A stretch of DNA of 45,125 nt from Microbacteriaceae bacterium (GCA_014377425.1 JACMPQ010000086.1:1-45125); one strand, 5' to 3'; counted from the stretch's first letter, positions 1 to 10,602 are shown. Notes: generated from the sequence alone by a model not told the origin. Numbers and translations are program-made.

Positions 1-2
1 CC

Positions 3-224
3 GCCGCGCAAGTGTTCGTCACAATGCTGCTCGTCATCTACAACCTGCGGCACATCGCGGCGTTTCAGAACGAGCTCAACATCCCGAGCAAAACGTATAC
101 GCCCCAAACAAGCGTCTTCTATGTCCCATACATCGACAAGAGAAAAATGATGAGAGGCGAAAAAATGGCGGCCGCTCTCGCGATGCTGAAACCTGTCACC
201 CCAGACCCTCCAGAGCGCAGCTAG
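3..224 (+). CDS. C-terminal fragment of an unidentified protein
   Basis: An open frame enters from the left edge and stops at a TAG at 222-224, leaving about 73 residues of the C-terminus. The start lies outside the window. I do not recognise the family. The visible part is a short hydrophobic stretch (VFVTMLLVIYNL), then a polar and basic region with IDKRKMMRGEKM, and a Pro-rich tail. Codon use is mixed: mostly GC-ending third positions, but two AGA arginine codons that the neighbouring core genes avoid. It points toward the 3' end of tRNA-Ser, a common integration site, so it may be the edge of a mobile or accessory segment. That is inference only. No catalytic motif supports a function. 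Confidence 0.45.
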   Translation, partial: AAQVFVTMLLVIYNLRHIAAFQNELNIPSKTYTPQTSVFYVPYIDKRKMMRGEKMAAALAMLKPVTPDPPERS

Positions 225-457
225 CCCAGCTGCACCGCTCCACCCCCACAACCACACGCACTCCAGGATAATTCGCCGCGCCAATAAGACGCCCGCGAAT
301 GTAACTGCGGGTGCGTTTCGTCGTTATGTCACGAAAAGCCCGGCCCGATCAACCCGAAACAGTGCAAAACAGGCACGAAAACGAAAATGCGCCCGCAGCA
401 AGCTGCGAACGCAATTTTCTACCTCGAGTACTTAGAGCAGTATTTAGAGGGCCCCCA

Positions 458-547
458 TGGCGGTACCGGTGGGATTTGAACCCACGGTGGGCTCTCACCC
501 ACACATGTTTTCGAGTCATGTACCTTCGGCCGCTCGGACACGGTACC
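458..547 (-). tRNA. tRNA-Ser (anticodon CGA)
   Basis: Reading the minus strand from 547, the 7-bp acceptor stem GGTACCG pairs with CGGTACC at 462-468. The discriminator G is at 461 and an encoded CCA lies at 458-460. The anticodon loop is CTCGAAA, giving anticodon CGA for UCG codons. A long variable arm (about GTGGGTGAGAGCCCAC) is typical of serine tRNAs, and the T arm carries GGTTCAAATCC. The mature tRNA without CCA is 461-547, 87 nt. Confidence 0.95.
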
Positions 548-664
548 GTCGACGATCTTAGTACAGGCGCGGCGTTCCCTCAGAATCTGGCGGAGACTCG
601 GCCACGAAATTAGTGGCCGATTGCGGATGCTCCGCCCCGCCGCACCGCCCCCAGCCCGCGCGAT

Positions 665-670
665 TACGCT
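665..670 (+). promoter_or_regulatory. -10 element of a leaderless SGNH hydrolase promoter
   Basis: TACGCT fits TANNNT and ends exactly 6 nt before the ATG at 677, so transcription should begin at or within a base of the start codon. No Shine-Dalgarno sequence lies between. The same arrangement recurs at nine other genes here. Confidence 0.55.
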
Positions 671-676
671 TCCGGG

Positions 677-1456
677 ATGGCTTTCTTCTCGGCGGCGATT
701 GGCAGCGCGGTGATTGATGGGGTGGCGCTGATAGGTGGAGCGGCAGCAATTGTTGGCTCGGGCGTGGTTGCTCGGCGGGCCGTCATCCGACGACGATATG
801 GGGGCATGGCGCGGCTGGCCAACACGATCCCGATCAACTCGGCTTACTGGCGCGAGCAGCACCGGCGCGACGGCGAGCTGCTGTACGTCGCCCTGGGCGA
901 TTCGGCGGCGCAGGGCATTGGCGCGAGTCGGCCCGACCACAGCTACGTGGGGCTGTTGGCCCGCGACATCCGTGAGCAAAGTGGCCGCACCGTGCGGGTG
1001 GCTAACCTCAGTCAGTCGGGGGCGCGGCTGCGGGAGGCGCTTGAGAAGCAGCTTCCGGTGCTCGCCACACTCACGCCCGACATTGTGACGGTCGCGATCG
1101 GCGCCAACGACATTGCTGGGTTCGAGGCCGAGCGTTTTGAACGGGAAATTCGGATGCTGTTCGCCGCCCTCCCTGCGCAGGCGATCGTGGCCGACATGCC
1201 CAGCTTTTATCTCGGGCGGGCGGAGCAGCGCGCCCGCGCCGCCAACCGCATACTCCGCGCGGTCGCCCGCGAGTTCGGGCTCACGGTGGCGCCCCTTTAT
1301 CGGGTGACCCGCAGGCGTAGCGCCGCCCACACGGCGCTGCGGGATGTTGCCGCCGACTTCTTTCACCCGAATGATCGCGGGTACACGGTGTGGGCGTCAG
1401 CGTTTGAGCCGCTCGTGGTGGCGGCGGTGGCGCGGCTGGAGTTGCCGAAGGGTTAG
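677..1456 (+). CDS. SGNH/GDSL-family hydrolase
   Basis: This 259-residue protein has all the blocks of an SGNH esterase/lipase. Block I is ALGDSAAQG, with the nucleophile Ser76. Block III is IGANDIAG, with the oxyanion Asn144. Block V is DFFHPND, with Asp227 and His230 as the rest of the triad. The N-terminal 45 residues include a Gly/Ala-rich hydrophobic stretch (about 8-32) followed by RRAVIRRR, which looks like a single membrane anchor rather than a cleavable signal. The substrate cannot be read from the sequence; relatives deacylate small esters, lipids or cell-wall sugars. The start is fixed by the -10 hexamer 6 nt upstream. The gene converges on the PLD-helicase gene, with only 7 bp between their stop codons. 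Confidence 0.9.
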   Translation: MAFFSAAIGSAVIDGVALIGGAAAIVGSGVVARRAVIRRRYGGMARLANTIPINSAYWREQHRRDGELLYVALGDSAAQGIGASRPDHSYVGLLARDIREQSGRTVRVANLSQSGARLREALEKQLPVLATLTPDIVTVAIGANDIAGFEAERFEREIRMLFAALPAQAIVADMPSFYLGRAEQRARAANRILRAVAREFGLTVAPLYRVTRRRSAAHTALRDVAADFFHPNDRGYTVWASAFEPLVVAAVARLELPKG

Positions 1457-1463
1457 CTCGTGG

Positions 1464-4400
1464 CTACTGCGCCACCGCACTCGCGCTGGCAAACACCTCC
1501 CCCGGCATGCTCCGGTCGAGTCGCCAGTTAATTGCGACCGGCTTCTCGCCGGTGTGCTTCTCATGCCGCACCTCGCCGAGGCAGGTGAAGACCCCGGTAA
1601 AGCCGTCGTCATCTTTGCTGCTGTGGCGGCTGAACAGAACAACGTTGGTTCCCTGTGTTTTGCTGTTCAGGTAGCGCAGCCCCACGGGCGATGAAGTCGT
1701 GGTCGCGTTCTGCGATTCCCAGTGAAACAGCTCATCACTGAGCGCGTAGTCGCGGTACATCACCGTGGGTGAGAACCGTTTCTCCGACTTGTGGAGGGTC
1801 ACAAACAGGGCGTCGGTCTTCGTCTCGGCGCACCACGCCACCCCCTCCCGATGAAGTTTGACGCGTTTGTCGAAATCGGGATGCCCGAGCGCCGCCAAGA
1901 CCTCGAAGCGGGCATAGCGCGCGTGACTGAAAATCGGTACGTTCGCGAGCCGGCCGCTTAGCGACCGCGGCAGTCGGCGCGCGGCATCCGCCGCGATCGC
2001 AACGAGTTGCGCAATTTCGTGGGACACGGCCGGGAACAACCGAATGGACTCCAATGCCTCCTGGTAGGAGTCGAATCCGCCGCCGTCCGACCACACCAGC
2101 AGCACGAGCATCCGCGCAAAACACTGCTCTCGCGCGGGAAGGTCGGCGTAGTTCGGGCAGCCCGCCGCCGAGAGTCGCGCATAGGCCGCGGCTCGCTCGG
2201 CGTCGTCTACGTGAAGCAGCGAACTCATCCGCTTCAGGAGCAGTGGCTCCGCGTCATCCGCGGTCAACGGGTCAGCGACCACCGCTGCTTCCCGCGCGAG
2301 GGCAGTCCACGAACCGCGGCGATAGACGTCGGCCAGTCCTCGGCCGGAAACCCGCAGGTAGTCTGCCAAGAGAAAATCGGCAAACCCCGCGGCATGTTCC
2401 CGGATGTCGGCAACCAGCGCCCGACGGCTGGGCGAGAGCTGCGTGCGAATGTTCTCCAGCACGATTCGCTGGCTCACCCGATCGAGGATCAGCTGCGAGC
2501 CCGACGGCAGGTATGGGAAGCCTGACTCCACCTGTTTCACGAGCGAGGCACGGCCTGCTCCTGTGAGCGCTCGGTAGCGCAGATCAAAGCGAAACTCCCG
2601 GCGCTGTTGACCGATGAAATCCAATACCGTCAGCACGGCTTTACCCGGGGCGCGTCTGAGACCCCGCCCGAGCTGTTGCAGAAAGATGGTGGCGCTCTGG
2701 GTGGGGCGTAGCAGCAGAATGGTGTCGATGTGCGGAATATCGAGCCCCTCGTTGAAGAGGTCAACCGCAAAAATGCAGTTGATCGTCCCGTTGCGCAGCT
2801 CCGTGAGGGCCGCGATCCGCCCGCTGCTCGAGGTGGTTCCGGAGATTGACACGGCGGCGATACCCGCCTTTGTGAAAACTTTGGCCATGTAGTCGGCGTG
2901 CGCTACAGAAACGCAGAATCCGATCGCCCGCATAGCATGTACGTCGGTCACTTTGTCGGCAAGCTCCCTAAGCACCTTCGCCGCCCGGGCATCGTTGCCG
3001 GTGTAGACGGTGTCGAGTGCGGCCAGATCGTAGCCACCCCGCTTCCATTCGATGGCCGTGAGGTCAACGTCATCCGCCACTCCAAAATAGTGAAACGGCA
3101 CCAAAATGTCGGCAGACAGGGCATCCCAGAGGCGAAGCTCGGCCGCTACCCGGCCGCCAAAGAACGAGGCAACATTCACGCCATCGGAACGCTCCGGTGT
3201 TGCGGTGAGCCCGAGTAATTCTTGCGGAGCAAAATGGTCGAGCAACCGCCGATAGGTGCGCGCCTCGGCATGGTGAAACTCGTCGATCACCACGATGTCG
3301 AAGTGGGCAGGGTCGATGTTTGCGAGGCCGTGGGAGATAAGCGACTGCACGCTCGCGAACACCTGGTTCCACCTGTTGGGGACCGCACCGTCGATGAACA
3401 GCTCGCCGAAGGAGCCGTCCATCATCGCTTCGCGGTACACGCGCATGGACTGCTCGAGAATTTCTTTGCGGTGGGCCACGAAGAGCAACCGCGGTTTTGG
3501 GCCCGGCACGAGTGCGAGATTTCGGTAGTCGAGGGCCGCCACCACCGTCTTGCCGGTTCCGGTGGCGGCGACGATCAGGTTGCGGTGCCGGTCATGCACC
3601 TCGCGTTCCGCGGTGAGCGCCTCAAGCATCGCCGCCTGATACGGACGGGCCCGCAGCTCCAGCCCGGAGAGGTTGAGCGTCGGTGCGCTCGTGCCGTAGT
3701 TTTGCCCTCGATTCAGCACCGCATGAAGTCGCGCGCCGTCCCGTGTGGGGTCGTAATCCTCGAACGACGGATCATTCCAATAGGTCTCAAAGGTGGCGTC
3801 AAATTTGTGGATGAGCGCTGGCGTGGTGACCTGCGACAGCCGAACATTCCACTCCAGGCCGTCGACCAGCGCCGAATGCGACAGGTTGGAACTGCCGATA
3901 TAGGCCGTGTTGAAGCCGCTGTTGCGCCGAAACAGCCAGGCCTTGGCATGCAGCCGCGTTGCCTGCGTCTCGTAGTTCACCTGAACGATGGCGCCAAAGC
4001 GGGTTACCAACTCATCCAACGCACGCCGCTCGGTCGCGCCAACGTAGGTGGTGGTTATCACCCGAAACGGCACGCCGCGCTCTCGAAGCTCAATCAGCGC
4101 CGGCTCCAGCACCCGGATGCCGTTCCACCGCACAAACGCGCAGAGCAGATCCACCTCGTCGGCGCTGGCCAACTCCGCCCGAAGTTCCGAGCCGAGACTC
4201 GGCTCGTCGCGCGCGTTGGTGAGCAGTGCGGACTCGCTTAACGCGGTCGAGGGGCGTACCAGCCGCAGCGGCGGGATGGTGGCCGCGCTGAGTTCGAGCA
4301 TCTGGCGCGGGTCACTTGCGGGCAGCAGGGCATCCGGATTCAGAAGCGCCAGCACATCATTGGCCAGCGCCAACTGAGCGGCTACGTCGAGGTTGGCGAA

Positions 4401-4580
4401 TGATCGGCGAGCAATTTGAGCAATATGGCGGGCAAGAACTTCGGGCGTCTCGGCCTCGCCCACCGACTCATAGTGTGCAATCTGACCGGGTCGTGTTTCG
4501 TGCTCGTTCATGAAGCGCGTTTGGAGCAGCTCGTACAGACCGTTCGGAAAAGAATCGTTTGCGCGCGAAGCGGTAACCAT
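1464..4580 (-). CDS. PLD-like nuclease / SF2 helicase / DUF3427 protein
   Basis: A 1038-residue multidomain protein. Residues about 120-270 form a phospholipase-D-like domain with one HKD-type motif (His211, Lys213) followed by GSSNLS at 229-234. Residues about 310-660 are a superfamily 2 helicase/translocase: Walker A TGTGKT at 340-345, DEFH at 433-436, GLTATPER near 457 and motif VI QQLGRGLRR near 635. The C-terminal third resembles DUF3427. This PLD-helicase-DUF3427 layout is a recognised stand-alone family with similarity to restriction-type helicases. Its role is not established; DNA defence or repair is plausible. Only one HKD motif is seen, so an active nuclease would need dimerisation, as in some PLD endonucleases. 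No methyltransferase or specificity subunit is adjacent. The start ATG follows TAGCCT-N6. It is divergent from radA, with about 100 bp between the two starts. Confidence 0.88.
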   Translation of the reverse strand: MVTASRANDSFPNGLYELLQTRFMNEHETRPGQIAHYESVGEAETPEVLARHIAQIARRSFANLDVAAQLALANDVLALLNPDALLPASDPRQMLELSAATIPPLRLVRPSTALSESALLTNARDEPSLGSELRAELASADEVDLLCAFVRWNGIRVLEPALIELRERGVPFRVITTTYVGATERRALDELVTRFGAIVQVNYETQATRLHAKAWLFRRNSGFNTAYIGSSNLSHSALVDGLEWNVRLSQVTTPALIHKFDATFETYWNDPSFEDYDPTRDGARLHAVLNRGQNYGTSAPTLNLSGLELRARPYQAAMLEALTAEREVHDRHRNLIVAATGTGKTVVAALDYRNLALVPGPKPRLLFVAHRKEILEQSMRVYREAMMDGSFGELFIDGAVPNRWNQVFASVQSLISHGLANIDPAHFDIVVIDEFHHAEARTYRRLLDHFAPQELLGLTATPERSDGVNVASFFGGRVAAELRLWDALSADILVPFHYFGVADDVDLTAIEWKRGGYDLAALDTVYTGNDARAAKVLRELADKVTDVHAMRAIGFCVSVAHADYMAKVFTKAGIAAVSISGTTSSSGRIAALTELRNGTINCIFAVDLFNEGLDIPHIDTILLLRPTQSATIFLQQLGRGLRRAPGKAVLTVLDFIGQQRREFRFDLRYRALTGAGRASLVKQVESGFPYLPSGSQLILDRVSQRIVLENIRTQLSPSRRALVADIREHAAGFADFLLADYLRVSGRGLADVYRRGSWTALAREAAVVADPLTADDAEPLLLKRMSSLLHVDDAERAAAYARLSAAGCPNYADLPAREQCFARMLVLLVWSDGGGFDSYQEALESIRLFPAVSHEIAQLVAIAADAARRLPRSLSGRLANVPIFSHARYARFEVLAALGHPDFDKRVKLHREGVAWCAETKTDALFVTLHKSEKRFSPTVMYRDYALSDELFHWESQNATTTSSPVGLRYLNSKTQGTNVVLFSRHSSKDDDGFTGVFTCLGEVRHEKHTGEKPVAINWRLDRSMPGEVFASASAVAQ

Positions 4581-4586
4581 GCGGCC

Positions 4587-4592
4587 AGGCTA
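4587..4592 (-). promoter_or_regulatory. -10 element of the leaderless PLD-helicase promoter
   Basis: On the minus strand TAGCCT is followed by GGCCGC and then the ATG at 4580. The 6-nt spacing puts the transcription start at the start codon, and no ribosome binding site is present. Confidence 0.55.
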
Positions 4593-4669
4593 GGGCACGG
4601 CACCGACACAGCCAACCGACGCCGACGCAAACACAGACCCCACACGCACCGCATGTCACCGGCCCTGAA

Positions 4670-4675
4670 TAGGCT
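4670..4675 (+). promoter_or_regulatory. -10 element of the leaderless radA promoter
   Basis: TAGGCT ends 6 nt before the GTG at 4682. No convincing ribosome binding site separates them, so radA is probably transcribed without a leader. Confidence 0.55.
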
Positions 4676-4681
4676 GGCGGG

Positions 4682-6058
4682 GTGGCTCAGCAACGATCGA
4701 AATCATCCGCGGCAAATGCAAACTTTCGCTGCACCGAGTGCGGCTGGACCACCCTGAAATGGGCCGGGCGCTGCGGTGAATGTCACGCCTGGGGCTCGGT
4801 GGTCGAATCGGTGGTGACTGGTGCGACTGCCAGTGCGCTAAAAGTAGTGAAGGTGGCCGATGGGCGCGGTGCTCGCTCGATCGTCGACATCGAGGCCGAC
4901 TCGGTGGCGCACTGGCCGAGCGGCATCGGCGAATTCGACCGGGTGCTGGGCGGCGGCATCGTTCCCGGGGCCACCATTCTGCTCAGCGGGGAGCCGGGAG
5001 TGGGCAAGTCGACCCTGCTGCTCGAGGTAGCCGCGCGAGCCGCAGCCGGGGGCGCCCGGGTGCTCTATGTCACGGCCGAGGAATCAGTGAACCAGGTGCG
5101 GCTTCGCGCGCAACGCACCAACGCTCTCATACCGAGCCTGTTTCTGGCCGCCGAAACCGACCTCGCCACCATCCTCGGCCAGATCGACGCGGTCGAGCCG
5201 CAGCTGGTGATCGTCGACTCGGTGCAGACCGTGTCGTCGTCGCTGAGTGACGGCATTGCGGGCGGCCCGTCGCAGGTGCGGGAGGTAGCGGCAACGCTCA
5301 TCCGGGTTTCCAAAGATCGCAACCTGCCGATTCTGCTGGTCGGGCACGTGACCAAAGACGGCTCCATCGCCGGACCGCGGTTGCTGGAGCACCTCGTCGA
5401 CGTGGTGCTGCAATTCGAGGGCGACCGGCAAACGGCGCTGCGGTTCATCCGCTCGCACAAAAATCGTTTCGGACCAACGGATGAGGTCGGATGCTTCGAG
5501 ATGACCGGCGACGGCATTGCCGAGGTCGCCGACCCGAGCGGACTCTTTCTCTCCCGCGGCAAAACGGCCATGTCGGGTACCTGCGTGACCGTGGCCGTGG
5601 AGGGCCGCCGCGCGCTTCCGGTGGAGGTGCAGGCGCTCGTGGTGAAAAGTAGCGCCCCGCAGCCGCGCCGGGTGGTGAACGGTGTGGACTCGTCGCGAGT
5701 GGCCATGCTGTTGGCGGTGCTGGAGCGCCGCGCCGGCCTCAAGCTCAGCGAACACGACGTGTATGTCTCCACCGTCGGCGGCATCTCCATCACCGAGCCG
5801 GGCGCCGACCTCGCCATCGCTCTGGCAATCGCGAGCTCCTACAGCGACCGACCGTTTGCCGCCACCCTCGCCGCGACCGGTGAAATCAGCTTGGCCGGAG
5901 AGACCCGGGCCGTGGCCAACACCAAACAGCGCGCGGCCGAGGCTCGCCGCCTGGGCTTCAGCACCATGATCGATGCGGATGCCGGGCACCTGCGTGAGGC
6001 GATGCGCGCAGCGTTTGCCACCGCCCCCGCCGACCGGGTGAACGCGCCCGAGTTTTAG
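4682..6058 (+). CDS. radA: DNA repair protein RadA (Sms)
   Basis: This 458-residue protein is a branch-migration ATPase that helps RecA process recombination intermediates. The N-terminus holds a C4 zinc finger (Cys17, Cys20, Cys31, Cys34). The RecA-like ATPase follows, with Walker A GEPGVGKS at 103-110. The RadA-specific KNRFG motif is at 260-264, inside SHKNRFGPTDEVGCFEM. The C-terminal third is the Lon-protease-like fold (EHDVYVSTVGGISITEPGAD region), which has no protease function in RadA. Length and domain order are normal for the family. The GTG start places the zinc finger correctly and is set 6 nt after the -10 hexamer. The gene stands alone; the next gene lies on the opposite strand and converges with it. 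Confidence 0.97.
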   Translation: MAQQRSKSSAANANFRCTECGWTTLKWAGRCGECHAWGSVVESVVTGATASALKVVKVADGRGARSIVDIEADSVAHWPSGIGEFDRVLGGGIVPGATILLSGEPGVGKSTLLLEVAARAAAGGARVLYVTAEESVNQVRLRAQRTNALIPSLFLAAETDLATILGQIDAVEPQLVIVDSVQTVSSSLSDGIAGGPSQVREVAATLIRVSKDRNLPILLVGHVTKDGSIAGPRLLEHLVDVVLQFEGDRQTALRFIRSHKNRFGPTDEVGCFEMTGDGIAEVADPSGLFLSRGKTAMSGTCVTVAVEGRRALPVEVQALVVKSSAPQPRRVVNGVDSSRVAMLLAVLERRAGLKLSEHDVYVSTVGGISITEPGADLAIALAIASSYSDRPFAATLAATGEISLAGETRAVANTKQRAAEARRLGFSTMIDADAGHLREAMRAAFATAPADRVNAPEF

Positions 6059-6103
6059 GAACGGAGTGGGTGAGTTGTCACGGTTGACGAATTCGGCGGT
6101 CGC

Positions 6104-6145
6104 GACCAGACTGGCCCGCGATCAGACTGGCCCGCGATCAGACTG
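6104..6145. repeat. 16-bp tandem repeat, about 2.6 copies
   Basis: Copies begin at 6104, 6120 and 6136; the unit is GATCAGACTGGCCCGC, with one substitution in the first copy and a truncated third. It lies in the 137-bp gap between the convergent radA and exported-protein genes, where no obvious hairpin terminator is seen. Confidence 0.8.
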
Positions 6146-6195
6146 CTCTGAGCCGATGCGGTGCAGGCCAGGAGGTGCGGGTCACCGCCAGCTGC

Positions 6196-6828
6196 CTAAT
6201 TGAGTAGAAACGACTTCGACCCGGTCGACTTCACGGTGCCGAGGGTCACATTCAGGTTATAGGTGGCGCCCTTCGCGGGTACGGCCGCGCGCGAATCTTT
6301 ACAGGTGGAGACGGAGCTACGCTCACGTGCCCACGCGATCGGGGTGGAGGTTTGCGGCACATTCGGTTGAATCAGCAGCGGAGCGTCGACGGCACCGGTC
6401 TGGCAATCTTTCGAGCTCCAGTAGACATCCGACCCGCTAGTGATCGTAAACACCTGCTGCGTCGTACCGACGTTGAGGGTGCACGACAGCGTGCCCAGAT
6501 TGGTGATCGTAAACGACAGCTTGGGGTTCTCCCCCGCCGCGTAGCTCACCTTGTCGGTAACCGGGTCAAGCTTTACGGCGTTGGGCACGCACGGAGCGCC
6601 CGCCACCGGGGCCACCGTGGGGGCAGGAGCGGGAACGGATGCCGCCGGCGAAGGATTCGCAGACGCCCCGGCCACTCCACCCTTCGCATCGCCCTTCGAC
6701 CCGCGCAGCTGCGCAAACACCGAAATCACCACGATCAGCAGCACCACCAGCACGATCATTGCCAGCAGGCGCCGACGCCAGTAGACCTTGCTGGATTGAG
6801 GCCCAACCGGGTTGCGAATGCTCGACAT
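6196..6828 (-). CDS. Membrane-anchored exported protein of unknown function
   Basis: A 210-residue protein not assigned to a named family. It has a basic N-terminus (WRRR at 17-20), one membrane helix at about 21-40, a Pro/Ala/Ser-rich linker at about 50-78, and an extracellular beta-rich domain from Cys80 to the C-terminus. This domain carries four cysteines (Cys80, Cys116 and two more at KDC and STC) that could make two disulfides, and it ends FLLN. The layout recalls DUF4232-type exported domains, but that is only a resemblance. The start is an ATG 6 nt after TAGCCT. It lies downstream of the argA-type gene on the same strand, with its own promoter in the gap. Confidence 0.8.
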   Translation of the reverse strand: MSSIRNPVGPQSSKVYWRRRLLAMIVLVVLLIVVISVFAQLRGSKGDAKGGVAGASANPSPAASVPAPAPTVAPVAGAPCVPNAVKLDPVTDKVSYAAGENPKLSFTITNLGTLSCTLNVGTTQQVFTITSGSDVYWSSKDCQTGAVDAPLLIQPNVPQTSTPIAWARERSSVSTCKDSRAAVPAKGATYNLNVTLGTVKSTGSKSFLLN

Positions 6829-6834
6829 GGCAAA

Positions 6835-6840
6835 AGGCTA
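6835..6840 (-). promoter_or_regulatory. -10 element of a leaderless promoter (exported protein)
   Basis: TAGCCT on the minus strand, then TTTGCC, then the ATG at 6828. It occupies nearly the whole space after the stop codon of the argA-type gene (6842-6844), so the exported protein has its own leaderless start despite the tight packing. Confidence 0.5.
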
Positions 6841-6841
6841 C

Positions 6842-7378
6842 TTACAAGAGCTTGAGCATGCGGGTATTGCCGAGCGTGTTGGGTTTAACCCGGGCGAGAT
6901 CCAAGAATTCGGCCACCCCCTCGTCGGTGCTTCGCAGCAACTCGGCGTAAATAGCCGGATCAATCGGCTCCTCGGTCATCGACTCAAAGCCGTGCCGGGC
7001 AAAAAATTCGACCTCGAAGGTGAGGCAAAACAGGCGGCTGAGGCCGAGCGCTCGGGCATCGGTGGCCAGGCGCTCCACGAGGGCATGGCCGACACCCTGA
7101 TGCATCCAGCCGGATGCGACGGCGAGCGTGCGCACCTCGGCCAGGTCTTGCCACATCACGTGCAGTGCGCCGCAGCCAATCGGCGTGCCGTGGGCGTCTT
7201 CGGCGATGCGGAACTCCTGAATCGCCCCGTAGAGCACCACCGAATCTTTGCCGAGCAGGATGCGCTGGTTGACCAGCGGCTCCACCAGCTCCTGGATAAA
7301 CGGCACGTCGCTGGTGCGGGCGCGGCGAACGGTGAAGCCGAGGTCTAGGGCGGTATCGAGGGTGGTTGGCGAGCTCAT
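6842..7378 (-). CDS. argA: Amino-acid N-acetyltransferase (GNAT; actinobacterial ArgA type)
   Basis: A 178-residue single-domain GNAT protein. It matches, from memory, the pattern of the mycobacterial Rv2747-type enzyme, which starts arginine synthesis by acetylating glutamate or glutamine with acetyl-CoA. Shared landmarks are RRARTSDVP near the N-terminus, IGCGALHVMWQDL, the acetyl-CoA loop GWMHQGVGHALVERL, FFARHGF, and the C-terminal signature EFLDLARVKPNTLGNTRML. It lacks the kinase-like domain of classical ArgA. The frame stays open upstream to 7546, but those residues are Arg-rich and unlike the family, and the ATG at 7378 gives the normal N-terminus. No clear ribosome binding site is seen. 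It lies downstream of clpC, separated by a terminator-like hairpin. Confidence 0.88.
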   Translation of the reverse strand: MSSPTTLDTALDLGFTVRRARTSDVPFIQELVEPLVNQRILLGKDSVVLYGAIQEFRIAEDAHGTPIGCGALHVMWQDLAEVRTLAVASGWMHQGVGHALVERLATDARALGLSRLFCLTFEVEFFARHGFESMTEEPIDPAIYAELLRSTDEGVAEFLDLARVKPNTLGNTRMLKLL

Positions 7379-7503
7379 GTGATCCGTGTCGTTCGTGGTG
7401 AGGAGTCGGCGGCCGGTACCGGCCTTTCGAGCATAGCCACGCTGACGGCGGGGTTCGCGCACCGGCGGGCAACGACCGGCTCGGCCATTGCGGCCACGCA
7501 GAA

Positions 7504-7533
7504 GGGGCCGGAGGCTTTTCGGCCTCCGACCCC
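7504..7533 (-). terminator. Hairpin after clpC
   Basis: A stem of about 12 bp (GGGGCCGGAGGC against GGCCTCCGACCCC, one mismatch) with a 6-nt loop lies about 20 bp past the clpC stop. There is no clean U tract on the minus strand (TTCTGCG follows), so termination may be partial. Confidence 0.6.
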
Positions 7534-7554
7534 TGTGCGTGAGCATAGTGCTGG

Positions 7555-10065
<2,511 letters not shown>

Positions 10066-10100
10066 GATGGGCTCCCTCTGCACGGCGCAGGATTCGTGCC

Positions 10101-10106
10101 GTTATA
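10101..10106 (-). promoter_or_regulatory. Candidate clpC -10 element
   Basis: TATAAC on the minus strand would give a leader of roughly 25-30 nt that includes the GAGGGAG ribosome binding site. No good -35 hexamer is seen, consistent with activator dependence. Confidence 0.4.
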
Positions 10107-10143
10107 TCGAGAGTAACGAGGGGCCTCTGTGATTAGCGCCCCT

Positions 10144-10160
10144 GTTCGCCCTCGGCGTGA
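10144..10160. promoter_or_regulatory. Candidate ClgR operator upstream of clpC
   Basis: The sequence GTTCGCCCTCGGCGTGA contains the perfect dyad CGCC-CTC-GGCG. It fits the GTTCGC-N5-GCG core reported for ClgR, the actinobacterial activator of clp genes. It lies about 40 bp upstream of the candidate -10, a usual activator position. The clgR gene is not in this window. Confidence 0.45.
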
Positions 10161-10221
10161 CGCGTGTTTAAGCCACAGCTTGCGCCGGTAAAACGCCCAG
10201 CTAGGGGTTGTTGCTTGCGGG

Positions 10222-10437
10222 CTAATGCTCGGGCGTTGTTGGCTTCACGGATGCTGCATCTGCCGTACCCGCAACGAGACCGCGTTTGGCGCGCTCCTCG
10301 GCCTCCACCTGCGCGTACACCTTGCGTTCGGTGCGGTCGGCGCGCAAAATTCCGCGCATCACCAGCCAAAAGATGAGCCCCACCAGAATGGTCGGCGTTA
10401 TCGAGAACAACGCGTTCTGCCAAAAGTCCTGAATCAC
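10222..10437 (-). CDS. Small single-pass membrane protein (71 aa)
   Basis: This protein has a short N-terminus, one hydrophobic helix at about 12-31 (TPTILVGLIFWLVMRGIL) and a charged cytoplasmic-type tail (RADRTERKVYAQVEAEERAKR). Function unknown. It is preceded by TAGGCT-N6-GTG, which supports both expression and the GTG start. It lies directly upstream of clpC on the same strand, but clpC has its own promoter region. Confidence 0.75.
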   Translation of the reverse strand: MIQDFWQNALFSITPTILVGLIFWLVMRGILRADRTERKVYAQVEAEERAKRGLVAGTADAASVKPTTPEH

Positions 10438-10443
10438 GCTTTG

Positions 10444-10449
10444 AGCCTA
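10444..10449 (-). promoter_or_regulatory. -10 element of a leaderless promoter (71-aa membrane protein)
   Basis: TAGGCT, then CAAAGC, then the GTG at 10437. It is a perfect member of the TAGGCT-N6-start set. Confidence 0.55.
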
Positions 10450-10505
10450 CGCCGCCGCGCTGCGAGGCCGGGAACCGCCGCGGGCAGGCGGGGCGCGCCG
10501 CGCCT

Positions 10506-10549
10506 GCACCGGGCGAGCACCGGGCGAGCACCGGTCGAGCACCGGCGGG
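10506..10549. repeat. 11-bp tandem repeat, 4 copies
   Basis: The unit GCACCGGGCGA occurs twice perfectly, then with one substitution, then degenerate. It lies in the 165-bp gap between the secreted repeat protein and the 71-aa membrane protein gene. The unit is not a multiple of three, consistent with a non-coding position. Confidence 0.8.
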
Positions 10550-10602
10550 TTGCCTCAGCGCCGGGAAAGACACGGAGGCGAGCTTTCGATACGGCCCGCG
10601 TT

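Noticed and set aside
419-1366. Minus-strand frame across tRNA-Ser and the SGNH hydrolase gene
   Set aside because: It reads through a structural tRNA and opposite a protein with a complete catalytic triad.
3222-4241. Long open frame antisense to the PLD-helicase gene
   Set aside because: Fully inside the helicase gene with shadow composition (His/Arg/Val-rich), and no independent start signal.
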